From positions 11,239,834 to 11,303,833 of the forward strand of contig NC_039490.1 of assembly GCF_003590095.1 (NCBI RefSeq): DNA of 64,000 nt, given 5' to 3'. Under the pieces are notes generated by a model that saw nothing but the letters and a program-made list of their open reading frames with translations, ran no database searches and was not told the DNA's origin. A program made the position numbers and the translations under genes. This document shows, piece after piece, positions 10,315-20,355 of the stretch. Numbering within the stretch: the first letter of the stretch is position 1; each line of letters starts with the position of its first letter. The DNA comes from Trichoplusia ni (lineage: Eukaryota > Arthropoda > Insecta > Lepidoptera > Noctuidae).

Positions 10315-11153
10315 TTAGTTATCATAATCATGTAACGGGGATGGCTCAAATCTTCCCGAGCTACTGTAGCCGTGGTATGTCGTATTATTAGAATGTGGAG
10401 CGGCTGCTTCCGGTAGTGTGTATACGTAATTGGCAGAACGTGATGATCCTGCTACTGCTGCTGGCAAGTTATTATTTACAGGGTCTCTCGACGTAGTGTG
10501 TCCGTAATTAGCAGAACGTGATAATGCTGCTGCTGTCGGTAAGGTATTGTTTACTGAGTCTGGTGTAACACAAGTACTATAATTTTCTAGTTCTTCCTCG
10601 GCGTCACTTACGATTAGAAATATTTTTTTCTTAACGCGATTTTGCATCCACATAGGCATCGTCTTAATGGTGATCGCCATACTTTCTAAATACAAATCAA
10701 TGGCACCTTTTTCTTGTGTTTTTGTCATTGTGCGTCTTAAATCTCTTTCTTCTTGTCTTTTTTGGTGATTTTCCTCCATTTCTTTCAGTAATTCTATAAA
10801 ATCTCCATCTGCGGTCCGCTTCCTTGTCTGAGTTTTACCTCCTTGTGGTGCACTAGCTTCCGTATTATTGATTGTATCGTTTGTTGGAACTACAGATATT
10901 TCTGAATTATTAGTATCTTCGTCATCTTGCGCTATGGATTTTTCAGGTGTTGCCGATGGTCGTATATCTAAAGAATTTAAATTGGTAGACCTACTACGAT
11001 TTTTCATATATGGAAGTAAAAATTCCATCAATTCCGCATATCTCCAAGTATTGAGGTTTGTAGCTGCCTGCCCAGATCTGGTGGCTTTCATTCTCTTTAA
11101 ACTGTCTCTATGGTTATCCCTTAACTTTTTCCACTCGGATTTCGCATCCTGGA
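10315..11153 (-). CDS. MADF-BESS accessory protein of the Harbinger element, exon 2
   Basis: After an acceptor (TTTCAG before 11153) the minus strand encodes IQDAKSEWKKLRDNHRDSL and WRYAELMEFLLPYM, the second half of a MADF (Myb-like) DNA-binding domain. A Ser/Thr/Asn-rich linker follows, then a charged helix (EMEENHQKRQEERDLRR). The C-terminal block IDLYLESMAITIKTMP... resembles a BESS-type interaction motif. The phase matches exon 1 at 16227-16089. In Harbinger elements such a protein recruits the transposase to the element ends. The whole exon lies inside the transposase intron, on the other strand. Confidence 0.7.
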
Positions 11154-11274
11154 CTGAAACAATAAAGATAATTAGGTTCCGGTACTTAGTTTCGAATGAC
11201 GCTGTAGCGACTGACTTTTTCTTAACTTTTCGACTATCACAATTAGAGCCACAATTAAAGAACAATAGGTGCGA

Positions 11275-11505
11275 GGACGCCGGCGTCCTCGCGGTGTTTC
11301 ACGGTTTAACTTGCTATCGTTAAGCAAGTTAAAAAAACAGGTTTAAGCGATTTTCGACCTTATTGACATTTACGCAAACATCTGATTTTAATGAAGGAGC
11401 AATGTTTGCCAACGAGAATGTGAGAAAAACAAACTAAATTTTAAATGTCAATAAGGTCGAAAACCGAACCTGTTTTTTTTTTACTTGCTTAACGATAGCA
11501 AGTTA
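11275..11505. repeat. GC palindrome and ~197-bp foldback element
   Basis: A perfect 18-bp palindrome, GAGGACGCCGGCGTCCTC, lies near 11275-11292. Beyond it, 11309-11371 is repeated in inverted orientation at 11440-11505, giving a foldback of about 197 bp with arms of ~63 bp. Each arm ends in its own small hairpin (AACTTGCT ... AGCAAGTT). There is no coding capacity. It behaves like a foldback MITE; its family is not recognised. Confidence 0.75.
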
Positions 11506-11562
11506 AAAAAAAGTTTCAAGCGATTTTCGACCTTTCACCCCTCTCCATTCCAGTCCAGTCGT

Positions 11563-14500
11563 CCATTTCGGGTATTTAGTCTGAACGGCCCAAAGTGAAT
11601 GGCACGCGGGCCATTCGAACGTAAACAAAAATCGTCTACGTTCCAAAGGACCGTCGATGAAAAAACTTAAACATTTATCTAAAGGGACAGTCGCATACAG
11701 CATTCATTAACATCAAGGAAATATTATAATTACATTTTAATATATCAAATTTAATTATTATTATTAAATTATTTTAAATGATCATCTGAACCGGTTACCG
11801 GAGGCCATGTAGGCCTCAGGTAGCTAGCGCAACAGTGACCCTTTCTTGTCAACCAATCACAAGCGGGATGCTTATCTGTGACGTCATGGGAATCGTAAAT
11901 AGCTATGTGCATATGCGGTCTAATACTCACTATCTATTTTGCAATTATCCATAAATGTTGTACCATAATTATAACCAGTGAATTGAGTGTGTTGCAAAAG
12001 TGAGTTTTTAATAATCCAATGGTTGTTTTTTCAAAAATCTGGTGAAGTGTTGAATTCTGGTAAGTTTTTATTATACATACTCGTATCGTCCCCGTAGAGC
12101 GAAATTACAAAAGACTACTTTTGAGATATTGACGTCTAAAGTTATGAAAAAAATATAAATTCATAACTTTTTAAATTGATGTGATAAAAACCTTTTGAAT
12201 TAATGTAAGTAACATTCATCTATAGTTTTCTCTTATTTGTCATAATTAGTAGTTAAAACATAATATGTTTTATATAACTTCGTTTTCTAATGAGGAATTA
12301 ATTAAAATTCAAGTTACTTATTTTTCACTTTATTCCTTTCGGTGTTAGAGCTAACTTAAGATCCTTTAGGTAAATATTGCTTGAAAATCATATCACTAAA
12401 CCGATTTAGTTAGTTGAATTTAAATTATTTTAAGTAAGTCAATGTAGAAACATTGACTTAATTTAGGTCGAAAATTCATGAAGTGACCTTGTTTAAGGTC
12501 ACTTAATGACTTTTTGATCTAAATATTCTGACAATTTGCTTTTAATATGTGAGTAATAACTAATTATGTACGATTACGTTTTCTCCTCGGGAAGCATAAT
12601 TCATATAAGAAATCACCAACATATTTTATTTAATATAATCTTAATACAAATTTTATATATTTTTTAGTTATTTAGTTATTTTTTATATTAGGAAACTTTC
12701 CGATAACGTCCATTAGAATTATGGCGGTTAGATAGAAAAAATAAGAAAAAAGTCGTGATAAGCATGGCATTAATAACTCATTTTACCTAAAAGTGTCACT
12801 TAGTTACTTTTCGCTCTACGAGGACGATATACATACATACATATCTATGTTTTTACTCATCACACATTTTCAATGCTCATCGTTTATTATTTTTATTTTA
12901 GAATATTAAAAAAATGGATGGTGCACAGGCTTCCACGTCACAATGTGTGTCAACACGTGAAGGTACATCGAGAAAAGGTGGTCGCCTTTTATTTAGAGGA
13001 GGGTATGAATATAACTGGAAAAGGCAGAACAAAGACAGCACAGAACTTTGGCGTTGTGCAAAGAAAAATACTTGCAGTGCTTCTATAAAAACAAAAAGGG
13101 ACCCTCTTATAGTTTTACATGAAACATCACATAACCATGAACCGAAAAACTTAGAAACAAGGGAAATAAAACAACAGATGGAAAAGTGTACAAATACAGT
13201 TCAACACGATGTAAGCATTCCAATTCCTCAAATATTTAGTGAGCACATGGAAATACTTAAACAAAAAGGAATACATAATTTGCCGAAGTTTGAAAATGTA
13301 AGTAAACATCTGTATCAGAAACGAAACAACTCCATTGGAGCCAGAAGACTTTGCTTTAGTAAAGCAGCAGAGCTTATTATACCAGAAAAATATTTATTTT
13401 TGCTGTTTGCTGATTATCAAGACAGAGATAAACGTATATTAATATTTGGACATAAGGATTTTATTGGCCATTTGAGGCAGTCAAGACGATTTTTCTTTGA
13501 TGGAACGTTTAAGATCTGCCCGAAGGCATTTTATCAACTTTTTACCATTCATGCTGACATCGGAAGCACAGAAGAATTTGTCAATGTGATTCCTATTTTG
13601 TATGCGTTACTGCCTGATAAGAAGCTCGACACATATCAGATATTATTTGAAATAATAAAAAGTCAGGTACCTGAATGGGAACCAACTTATGCCACTATGG
13701 ATTTTGAAGTAGCCATTATAGTAGCATTACAGAATATTTTTCCTGACGTTAAAATAACAGGGTGTAATTTTCACTTTAACCAGTGCTTGTGGCGTAGAGC
13801 AAAGACTTTAAATTTAGATAAGACACAAACAGGGAAGGCTCATATAAAGTTGTGTGCAGCATTATCACACATTCCTAAACATTTCGTCGAAGATGGATGG
13901 CTTTACATTATGGCAGAAAGTCCAAGCAGTGAAAATTTTACGAAATTCAATGATTATTTTGTTAATACGTGGCTAGAAGACAAGGTGCTTTCGAATATTT
14001 GGTGTACGTATAATGAATATCACAAAACGAACAACATTGTAGAGTCATGGAACCATAAAATTAAAAAAATCATAAAAGTCAAACCAAACATTGGACAACT
14101 TCTGCAAGGATTAAATAAGGATGTCCAATTTTATTCGGAACAGTTGAGACAACCCGGTGGAATCAAAATTTCAAAAAGGAAACCGGATACTTTAGTAAGA
14201 AATTGGAAAATACAAATTACAGTGCAGGAACTATTGAATGGGCAGATAAGTATAGGACATTGTTTAGAAAAACTAAAATTCTAAGGCATAAAAAACAATA
14301 ACCTATACTAACAATATCTCTGGTTTAACTCATAGTTTTATGCTGATTTATTTGATTCAATAAGACTGATTTGTACGTATTATAAGATTTTTTATTGTTC
14401 AAAAGTTAATTATTTATATTTTCACTTTTTATTTGAAATAAGGCTATATTATCCAAATGTTTTTATTGTTTAATCGTTATGTTTTATGCTTAGTTAATTT

Positions 14501-14991
14501 GTTTTTTTAAATAAGACTGATTTTAAAATTAATAAATAAGTAAATAATGTTTTGTAAACATTTTATAAATAATTATATTCCTATACAATATCGCTAGCCA
14601 TTGAACACAGAGTTTGGTATGTTAATTTATTTGATTAAAGCATATATTGTAAGATTTTTTATAGTTTAAAAGTTAATTGTTTCTATTTTTACTTTTTTTT
14701 AAAAATAAGGCTGATTTTTCGAATGTTGTTATTGTTTGATTATTATTATTTTTGTAAGACTGATTTTACCTGATCTTGATTGTTTTTTTTTAAGAAGTTA
14801 ATATAAATCTAGAACAAATCTAAAATCTTTTATTTTAACGTTTTATCTTTTGATCCCGAATGTACATGACATATTTTATGACACTGATTTTTTTTATCAC
14901 CGGTCCATTGCAACGTAGAGGTTTTTTGTTTACGGTCGAATGGCCCGCGGGCCATTCACTTTGGGCCGTTCAGACTAAATACCCCCATTTC
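11563..14991 (+). mobile_element. Complete MULE transposon with FLYWCH transposase
   Basis: Inverted terminal repeats of about 85 bp begin GGGTATTTAGTCTGAACGGC at 11570 and end at 14984. They are imperfect: a few substitutions and small gaps separate the arms. The heptamer CCATTTC directly flanks both ends (11563-11569 and 14985-14991), fitting the 7-11-bp duplications of Mutator-like elements. One intact transposase gene lies inside. The stretch 11700-12900 is AT-rich leader and 14290-14890 an AT-rich trailer, with nothing further recognised. Confidence 0.85.
12914..14284 (+). CDS. FLYWCH-MULE transposase, 456 residues, intact
   Basis: The ATG at 12914 lies 14 bases after a TTTTAG acceptor, so an untranslated upstream exon is likely. 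Residues ~20-75 form a FLYWCH finger (GYEYNWKRQN, WRCAKKNTC, SHNHEP). The catalytic core follows with the MULE acidic residues: Asp in FFFDGTFK, Asp in ATMDFEVAI, Glu in NNIVESWNHK. The zinc-like block GCNFHFNQCLWRR lies between the second and third. The frame is free of stops and ends soon after the catalytic domain, as in short insect MULEs without a SWIM finger. With its paired ends this copy may be autonomous. Confidence 0.85.
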   Translation: MDGAQASTSQCVSTREGTSRKGGRLLFRGGYEYNWKRQNKDSTELWRCAKKNTCSASIKTKRDPLIVLHETSHNHEPKNLETREIKQQMEKCTNTVQHDVSIPIPQIFSEHMEILKQKGIHNLPKFENVSKHLYQKRNNSIGARRLCFSKAAELIIPEKYLFLLFADYQDRDKRILIFGHKDFIGHLRQSRRFFFDGTFKICPKAFYQLFTIHADIGSTEEFVNVIPILYALLPDKKLDTYQILFEIIKSQVPEWEPTYATMDFEVAIIVALQNIFPDVKITGCNFHFNQCLWRRAKTLNLDKTQTGKAHIKLCAALSHIPKHFVEDGWLYIMAESPSSENFTKFNDYFVNTWLEDKVLSNIWCTYNEYHKTNNIVESWNHKIKKIIKVKPNIGQLLQGLNKDVQFYSEQLRQPGGIKISKRKPDTLVRNWKIQITVQELLNGQISIGHCLEKLKF

Positions 14992-15154
14992 ATGGTAATA
15001 AACACATTACCCTCCTATGCGTCGCGCAGTCGGGTAAAAAGTGCCGTGACAACTTTTGGTCTTAATTTTTTCCGTCTAGCTCCCTTTCGCAACGCGCGAT
15101 AAGGAACTTCGTTCCAAAAATTTTATTCTTTATTAATATTATATTTTGTTTCAG

Positions 15155-16061
15155 ATTTCTAGCAACAGGCGACGCATTCAAAACAATAGCCTACAATTAT
15201 CGCATGAGCACACCAACTGTTTCAAGGATAGTACACGATACTTGTATTGCAATTTGGAAAAAATTACAGCCTATTTATTTGAAAGAACCCAAAAGGCAAG
15301 ATTGGGAAAATATAGCAGAAGCTTTTGAAAATATATGGCACTTTAAAAATTGCCTTGGTGCCATTGATGGTAAACACGTAGCGATTAAATGTCCTCCACA
15401 TTCAGGAAGTCAATTTTACAACTACAAAAAATATTATTCCGTAGTATTACTAGGGGTTGTTGATGCACACAAACGTTTCATAATCATTGATGTTGGATCG
15501 ATGGGGCGTTTCAGTGACGGTGGTATTTTTAATGATAGCGTGTTCGGAAAAAAACTTATTAATAACCAATTAAATTTACCGGAAGACCGTCATTTAGATG
15601 AAAGTAGTTCAGTCAGAGTACCTTATGTATTTATAGGTGACAAGGCCTTTGCTTTACGTAAAAATTTACTGAGACCATATTCAAACGTAATAAATGATAG
15701 ACCGAAAAGAATATTTAACTATCGACTCAGCAGAGCTCGAAATGTTGTAGAGAATGCATTCGGTATTTTATCCGCTAGATGGCGTCTTTATCGGCGACCA
15801 CTAGAATGCAAACTTGAGACGGTCGATCATATTATAAAAGCAACTTGCGTGTTGCATAATTATTTATCTGTACAATTATCGTCACTACCCACATCGGCTG
15901 CAGATTACAATCAAAATGACGATTATAATAATCCACGACCCAACAACATGACCTTTGATAGACTGCGAGCTACACGAGAAGCTTTTAATGTACGTAACAT
16001 ATATTGCGATTATTTTAACAATTCCGGTAGAATAGCCAGTCAAGATTCACTTGTTTCATAA
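15155..16061 (+). CDS. PIF/Harbinger transposase, exon 2 (DDE domain)
   Basis: The exon begins after TTTCAG at 15154 with FLATGDAFKTIAYNY and the helix-turn-helix STPTVSRIVHDTC. The DDE nuclease domain has Asp in GAIDGKHVAI, Asp in FIGDKAFAL and Glu in ARNVVENAFGIL, and ends with the ATCVLHNYL block. All three catalytic residues are present and the exon has no stop. The gene would use exon 1 at 9868-10220. MADF exon 1 starts only 28 bases downstream on the opposite strand. Confidence 0.88.
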
Positions 16062-16088
16062 AATAAATTCAATTAAAAAGACACTTAC

Positions 16089-16227
16089 TGTTTTTTATTT
16101 CAGCCAAATTTACATCATCAACTATAGATTTCCATGCCGCTTCTTTTATATCTATGTTTCGGTATTCTTTAATTGATACATTCCACAAACATGGGTATTG
16201 TCGTACAGCTTCTATAAATCGCTCCAT
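16089..16227 (-). CDS. MADF accessory protein of the Harbinger element, exon 1
   Basis: The ATG at 16227 opens MERFIEAVRQYPCLW, then IKEYRNIDIKEAAWKSI, the first half of a MADF domain, and stops at an ACA/GTAAGT donor at 16089. The dangling A joins TC at 11153 to keep the frame (KNI-QDAK). The exon was too short to appear as a long open frame by itself. With exon 2 at 11153-10315 it makes a complete MADF domain, so splicing across transposase exon 2 is implied. Confidence 0.7.
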
Positions 16228-16289
16228 TTCAAACCAAAACAACACGTGTTACTCGACTGCCATAACAAACAACAATGCGGTGATGCGAG

Positions 16290-16660
16290 CGCCAACCGGC
16301 GCGTAGCTGCGGGAGGCGAGAAGCGCGGGGGGGCAGACAGCGAGCGAGTCCGTTCTGAACTAGTCGGTGCAGGCCTTGCGCAGCGGACTGTTTTCAATTT
16401 CTTTTTACTCGCTCAATCCGCCCCGCTCACCACTTTCTGTGTGGAAACGCTACTATGTAAATTGTAATTGCGAGTTGAGCGGAGTCCGTAAGTACTCCGC
16501 TCCGCTCCCTAGAACTGAGCGAGCTCATTTTTACTCTTTCTACACGCTCGGCTCTTTCCGTCCGACTATTTGTTGGTGGAAATACAAGTATGCAGTTTGC
16601 GTTTGCGAGTTTAACGAAGTCATTAATGGGTTCGTTCCGCTCGCGGTGGAAACCGGGCTT
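16290..16660. repeat. GC-rich right subterminal region of the Harbinger element
   Basis: No coding function is seen; open frames here are chance GC-rich reading. The segment repeats GTGGAAA..GTTTGCGTTTGCGAG-like words (near 16440 and 16575) and GAGCGGAG clusters, and ends with GGTGGAAACCGGGC at 16658. This is the style of insect Harbinger subterminal repeats. Confidence 0.5.
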
Positions 16661-16663
16661 TAG

Positions 16664-18357
16664 ACTGTTGCGTTAAACTTGTAGCAATTCATGGACGACC
16701 GTTCTCATTACTTGAAGATAAAGCATTTAGAGAGATAAAAGCTTTAATATCCGCTGATTTTGTAGAGGAAGCGAACAGCAAAAAGGTTAGAATGCTAATA
16801 AAAGAAAAAGCATACACGATTCATGAAAAAATAGCAGCAGAAGTGGCACAAAAGCTTGTATCTGTGAAGATGGACTCAGCTACATGTATGGACCGGCAGT
16901 TCATCGGTATAAATATACAATATATAAAAAATACTAAAAATGTGGTACGAAATCTGGCCGTTAAAGAAATATTCTGCAGTCAAACCGCAGTAAATTTGAA
17001 GTCTACACTTTTAGAAGTACTGGCGAATTTTAGAATTGATTTACACAATATTTATTCATTGACGACAGATAATGGTGCAAACTACATAAAAATTTCAAAG
17101 CTTTTAAATCAAGAATTAGATAACAGTGAGACTGTTACAGAAAACAGTGAAAATGAAGATGAAGACGAACTAGAACATCACAATCTTAACTTCGAATCAG
17201 GTCTAGAATCTTTTAATGCATCAATTCTTAATGAAAACGTTGAAATAGAAAAATTGATCGAGATCCGACAGATTGCGTGTGCAGCACATACTCTGCAATT
17301 GTGCATTAAAGACGTTCTAAAACATGATCATGAAGTTGTGATTGAAAAATGTCGTAGTGTTGTAAGAATACTACGTCGGCCACTAATGAAATTGAAGATA
17401 AGATTGGAAAAATTAAAAAAGCCAATTCTTGATTGCAGCACTAGATGGTCCTCTACGTACTACATGTTAGAAAGATTAAAAGAACTTAAAAAAATTTGCG
17501 ACAACTGTGACGAAATTTGCGAAATACTAAATGAAAATGTGTGGATTGAAATAAATAATATTCTTAATACCTTAAAGCCATCTGAAGAAGCCACTGCAAG
17601 ACTTCAAAAAGAACAGCTTACTGTAGGTGATTTTTACTCTATTTGGATGATTTGCAAGACAAAAACTCAAAAAATTAATTTATTCTTAGCACACGATCTA
17701 GTAGCCGCTATGACAAGGCGAGAGAAATCTCTGTTAGATAACAAGGCTTTCTTAGTGGGAATATTTTTAGATCCTAGATTTAAATTGATCTTATCTGAAG
17801 ACGAGAGACAGAAAGCGAAGCGCTGGATTAAAGATCTTCACCAACAGATGCTTTAGAGTGTAGAGACACGTGTGCATGAAATAAGTCAGGAGGAAGAACA
17901 AGGTGATACATTAAATTCACTTTCATCTCCAGGTTGCTCACGTGATCCTACAACTTTGAATTATATATCAGGTGACAGTTTCCAGTCCGATTTGCAAAGT
18001 CTTGAAGATATTTTAAACCTCAGTCAAAGAATTCGGGCACCAGGAGGTACTGTTGCGTTGGACTTAGATTTTTATATCGCTGAATATTTAGCTACCCCAC
18101 GACTTGCTCTTTCTGAAAATACTATAGAGTACTGGTCATCAAAATCGCATAGACTTGCACACTTAGCATAAGTTGCAGTGGCTGCTCCAACAACGCAGGT
18201 TACAGTGGAAAGACTGTTTTCAGTACTTAAATTTATATTGTCGCCGTCAAGACTATTTCTTGACGGCGACAATTGACAGCAGCAGCAACAGACATTACTG
18301 GATGAAACATTAAACAATATCATTTTAATAAAATCAAACGAAGATTTGTTTTATGAT
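16664..18357 (+). pseudogene. hAT transposase pseudogene (element B), 5'-truncated
   Basis: Reading starts abruptly at the Harbinger end: CCVKLVAIHGRPFSLLED, then the hAT blocks MDSATCM, LTTDNGANYIK, IACAAHTLQLCIKD, STRWSSTYYMLERL and FLDPRFK. The frame breaks at stops at 17854 (TAG), 18169 (TAA) and near 18276 (TGA). Past those stops the dimerisation block is recognisable (APTTQVTVERLFSVLKF, LLDETLNN). The BED finger is missing and was not found left of the Harbinger element. It is decayed and non-functional. Confidence 0.8.
18237..18273. repeat. Perfect 16-bp stem, 5-base loop hairpin inside the hAT pseudogene
   Basis: ATTGTCGCCGTCAAGA at 18237-18252 is exactly complementary to 18258-18273, around the loop CTATT. 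It lies where the hAT dimerisation domain should continue after LSPSR and is followed by a stop. It probably arose by a local inverted duplication rather than as a regulatory hairpin. Confidence 0.9.
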
Positions 18358-18484
18358 TAACAATGTTTATACTTGTAATGTTTGAAATTAAACTCACCAT
18401 AATGTAAGTATATTGTTTGTTTTATTTGCCCATATGAATTAAAAAATCAGTAGGTAGATACATTTGTTATTAATCATTCTAAAA

Positions 18485-18680
18485 TTATTCAGATGAATAC
18501 TTTTGCATTACATTCAATACTTCGTCCCAAAACGCTTCTAATTTCTTATCCGGAATTCTGTTTATGAGAAAACGAAAAGTAAGTGCCTTTTCATTTCGGG
18601 AACAGGTACAATCAGGTAGGCCAGTATTTACTCCGTCAATGTACGCAACGTTCAACTTCTTCTTCGCTGTGTCTAAAATT
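18485..18680 (-). CDS. Unassigned exon-like open frame
   Basis: Downstream of a possible TTTTAG acceptor near 18680, the minus strand reads TAKKKLNVAYIDG, then CTCSRNEKALTFRFLINRIP and KKLEAFWDEVLNVMQKYSSE before a stop at 18485. The ending looks like a real C-terminal helical segment, but I cannot assign a family. It may be a second gene of the neighbouring MULE or of another element. Confidence 0.3.
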
Positions 18681-18724
18681 AAAACAATAAATTTATTTAC
18701 AATGTACCATGGGTAAAGTACCAA

Positions 18725-19290
18725 GTTTGGATTAAATTCTCAACAGTGTTGAAACCTATGCCATATGAGAGCCTTTAAGGTAGGTATTATTTAATGGGTG
18801 CTAATTAAACAAGCTTCTTTTTAATATCATTATTTGCCTCCAAAAATGTATGTTGCCTTCTAAATTACTAAGTCAGCCACAATTAACGAGCACCTAAATA
18901 ATACTATCTTAGCCACTAGTTATCTTCTATGTCAACCACTCTAAATACAACTCAGCATGATGGTTATTTTTTAGCATCTAAATTTGTAACATGCATTCTA
19001 ACAGTAAACTTCTAAAATACTATTAAATGACATCAAAAAATATATTTATTTAGCTTCTAATTTTTTAACTCAGTACGTTTAAAATGTAACTCATCCCATA
19101 TTACTTGATCGTCAACATTTTGCTATAAATGACATCAAAATATAGTATATTGGCCACGAATATTACTGAGGAGAGACAAAATAAAAGAATTTATTTTTGA
19201 ATAATCAATTTGTTTATTGAATTACCATTATCGTAAATAAAAGAAACATATAAAAAGAATGTAGGTAGGTACCTAATAAAAAAAGAAAAT
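18725..19290. repeat. AT-rich stretch with degenerate recurring words, no gene seen
   Basis: Words such as CTTCTAAAT, AACTCAG, GCATCTAAAT and AAATGACATCAAAA recur with irregular spacing between about 18830 and 19170. They may be degenerate subterminal repeats of the MULE whose gene ends at 19298. No coding region is seen. Confidence 0.35.
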
Positions 19291-19297
19291 TAAACCA

Positions 19298-20117
19298 TTA
19301 TTGGATTATTAACGCAGCTCGCGCTTTAGTTGGCCTTCCACGCTTTCTTTTTAATCCAAGTGGTTGTGACTTTGCCTCTAATGGTGGCGTCACGTATTTC
19401 AGTCTGATTGCAAGGCCTATCAAATGCTTTGCAGCTGTACTTGCGATAAAAGTCTGGTCAATCACAGCAACCAGTAATCCACTCGGTCTGATTGTTCGGT
19501 AGTACTACGTTCCAAGATGAAAAAAACACTTTTTTGTATTCGTCAAAACACCTGAATTTCTTTTCAGTTTGATTAATTTTGAAAGAGTTGTTGCCTGGAA
19601 TTAAATATGTGGTGCTGGCTGGTGTTGAATGTACAACTCTAATTTTGGTATCAGTTTTAGCCCATTGATATCCTGTTGTCCAATCTGATAACTGCAATTC
19701 AGGTTGTGTCGCAAGTTTTTCTTCTGTTGCTTGTACTGACCAGCTATTAACCATTTCCTCTGCCACCACGAGGAAACGGGCCAACGGTATACGCTCGCGA
19801 AGGGTGTTATGGTCTTTTATAACTCTATTAAAGGACTCGAGTGCGTTGTTCGTCGCTGGTGATATTGGTGCTGCACCCAAATACCAATTTGGGTTTTTTA
19901 TTAGCCATTCTTTTTTAAAATATTTTACGAACTCTTTTTGGTCTTTCCATTTCTTCAAGAACAACTTCGAAGCAGCAGAAAACGCTTCAAGAGATGTAGC
20001 TGATTGCAATGCATCAATGTCTTCCAATATGTATTTTCGAAAATTCTTCTCCGTTGTTTGGTCCAATTTAGTGCAAATCTTCTTCTTAGCGTGAGCCCAG
20101 CACATTTTCACAATAGT
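19298..20117 (-). pseudogene. MULE transposase (element 2), C-terminal half, split off by copia
   Basis: Continues the gene at 28827-29789: across the copia insertion the sequence rejoins in frame as FGKE-TIVKMCWAHAKKK. It carries NNALESFNRVIKD (catalytic Glu) and a C-terminal SWIM-like finger. That finger is broken by a TGA at 19458 and a one-base shift near 19427-19432 (TGC AAA G.. where C-K-H is expected). Beyond the shift the frame continues with a basic GLKRKRGRPTKAR tail to a stop at 19298. The gene was therefore already damaged or has decayed, independently of the copia insertion. Confidence 0.82.
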
Positions 20118-20122
20118 TTCTT

Positions 20123-20301
20123 TAATCTGATAAAAAAGAAACGACTTGTTCGTTTGATACCCAATGGCGGACAGACTTTATTCAAAAAAAATCATAAGAC
20201 AGGTTATAAACACCACAGACAAAGATAGGTACTTATTTCTTACAACAGGTGGCGCAGCATGTTTATTTGATGTTACCATTATAAAATAATACTTTCTAAC
20301 A
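20123..20301 (-). repeat. copia 3' LTR
   Basis: 179 bp, starting TGTTAGAAAG on the minus strand and preceded by the purine run AGTTGGGG. It is nearly identical to the LTR at 28648-28826. The outer end is followed by the target duplication at 20118-20122. Confidence 0.95.
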
Positions 20302-20355
20302 CCCCAACTACAGCAAATAAACAAATATTTTAAACTTACAATTCCAAATTTTATT

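Larger units (their letters stand above)
9800..16663. mobile_element. PIF/Harbinger element with interleaved transposase and MADF genes
   Basis: Transposase exon 1 (plus, to 10220), MADF exon 2 (minus, 11153-10315), transposase exon 2 (plus, 15155-16061) and MADF exon 1 (minus, 16227-16089) occur in this order. A GC-rich right end (about 16290-16658) finishes with GGTGGAAACCGGGC next to TTTA, consistent with a Harbinger end at a TTA target. It abuts the hAT pseudogene from 16664. No matching left end is visible near 9.8 kb, so the left border is uncertain. A foldback element and a complete MULE lie in the central introns. Confidence 0.65.

Noticed and set aside
9868..16227. Two Harbinger copies side by side instead of one interlocked element
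   Set aside because: Not excluded, but it needs deletions that keep four splice sites and both phases exactly; the interlocked reading is simpler.
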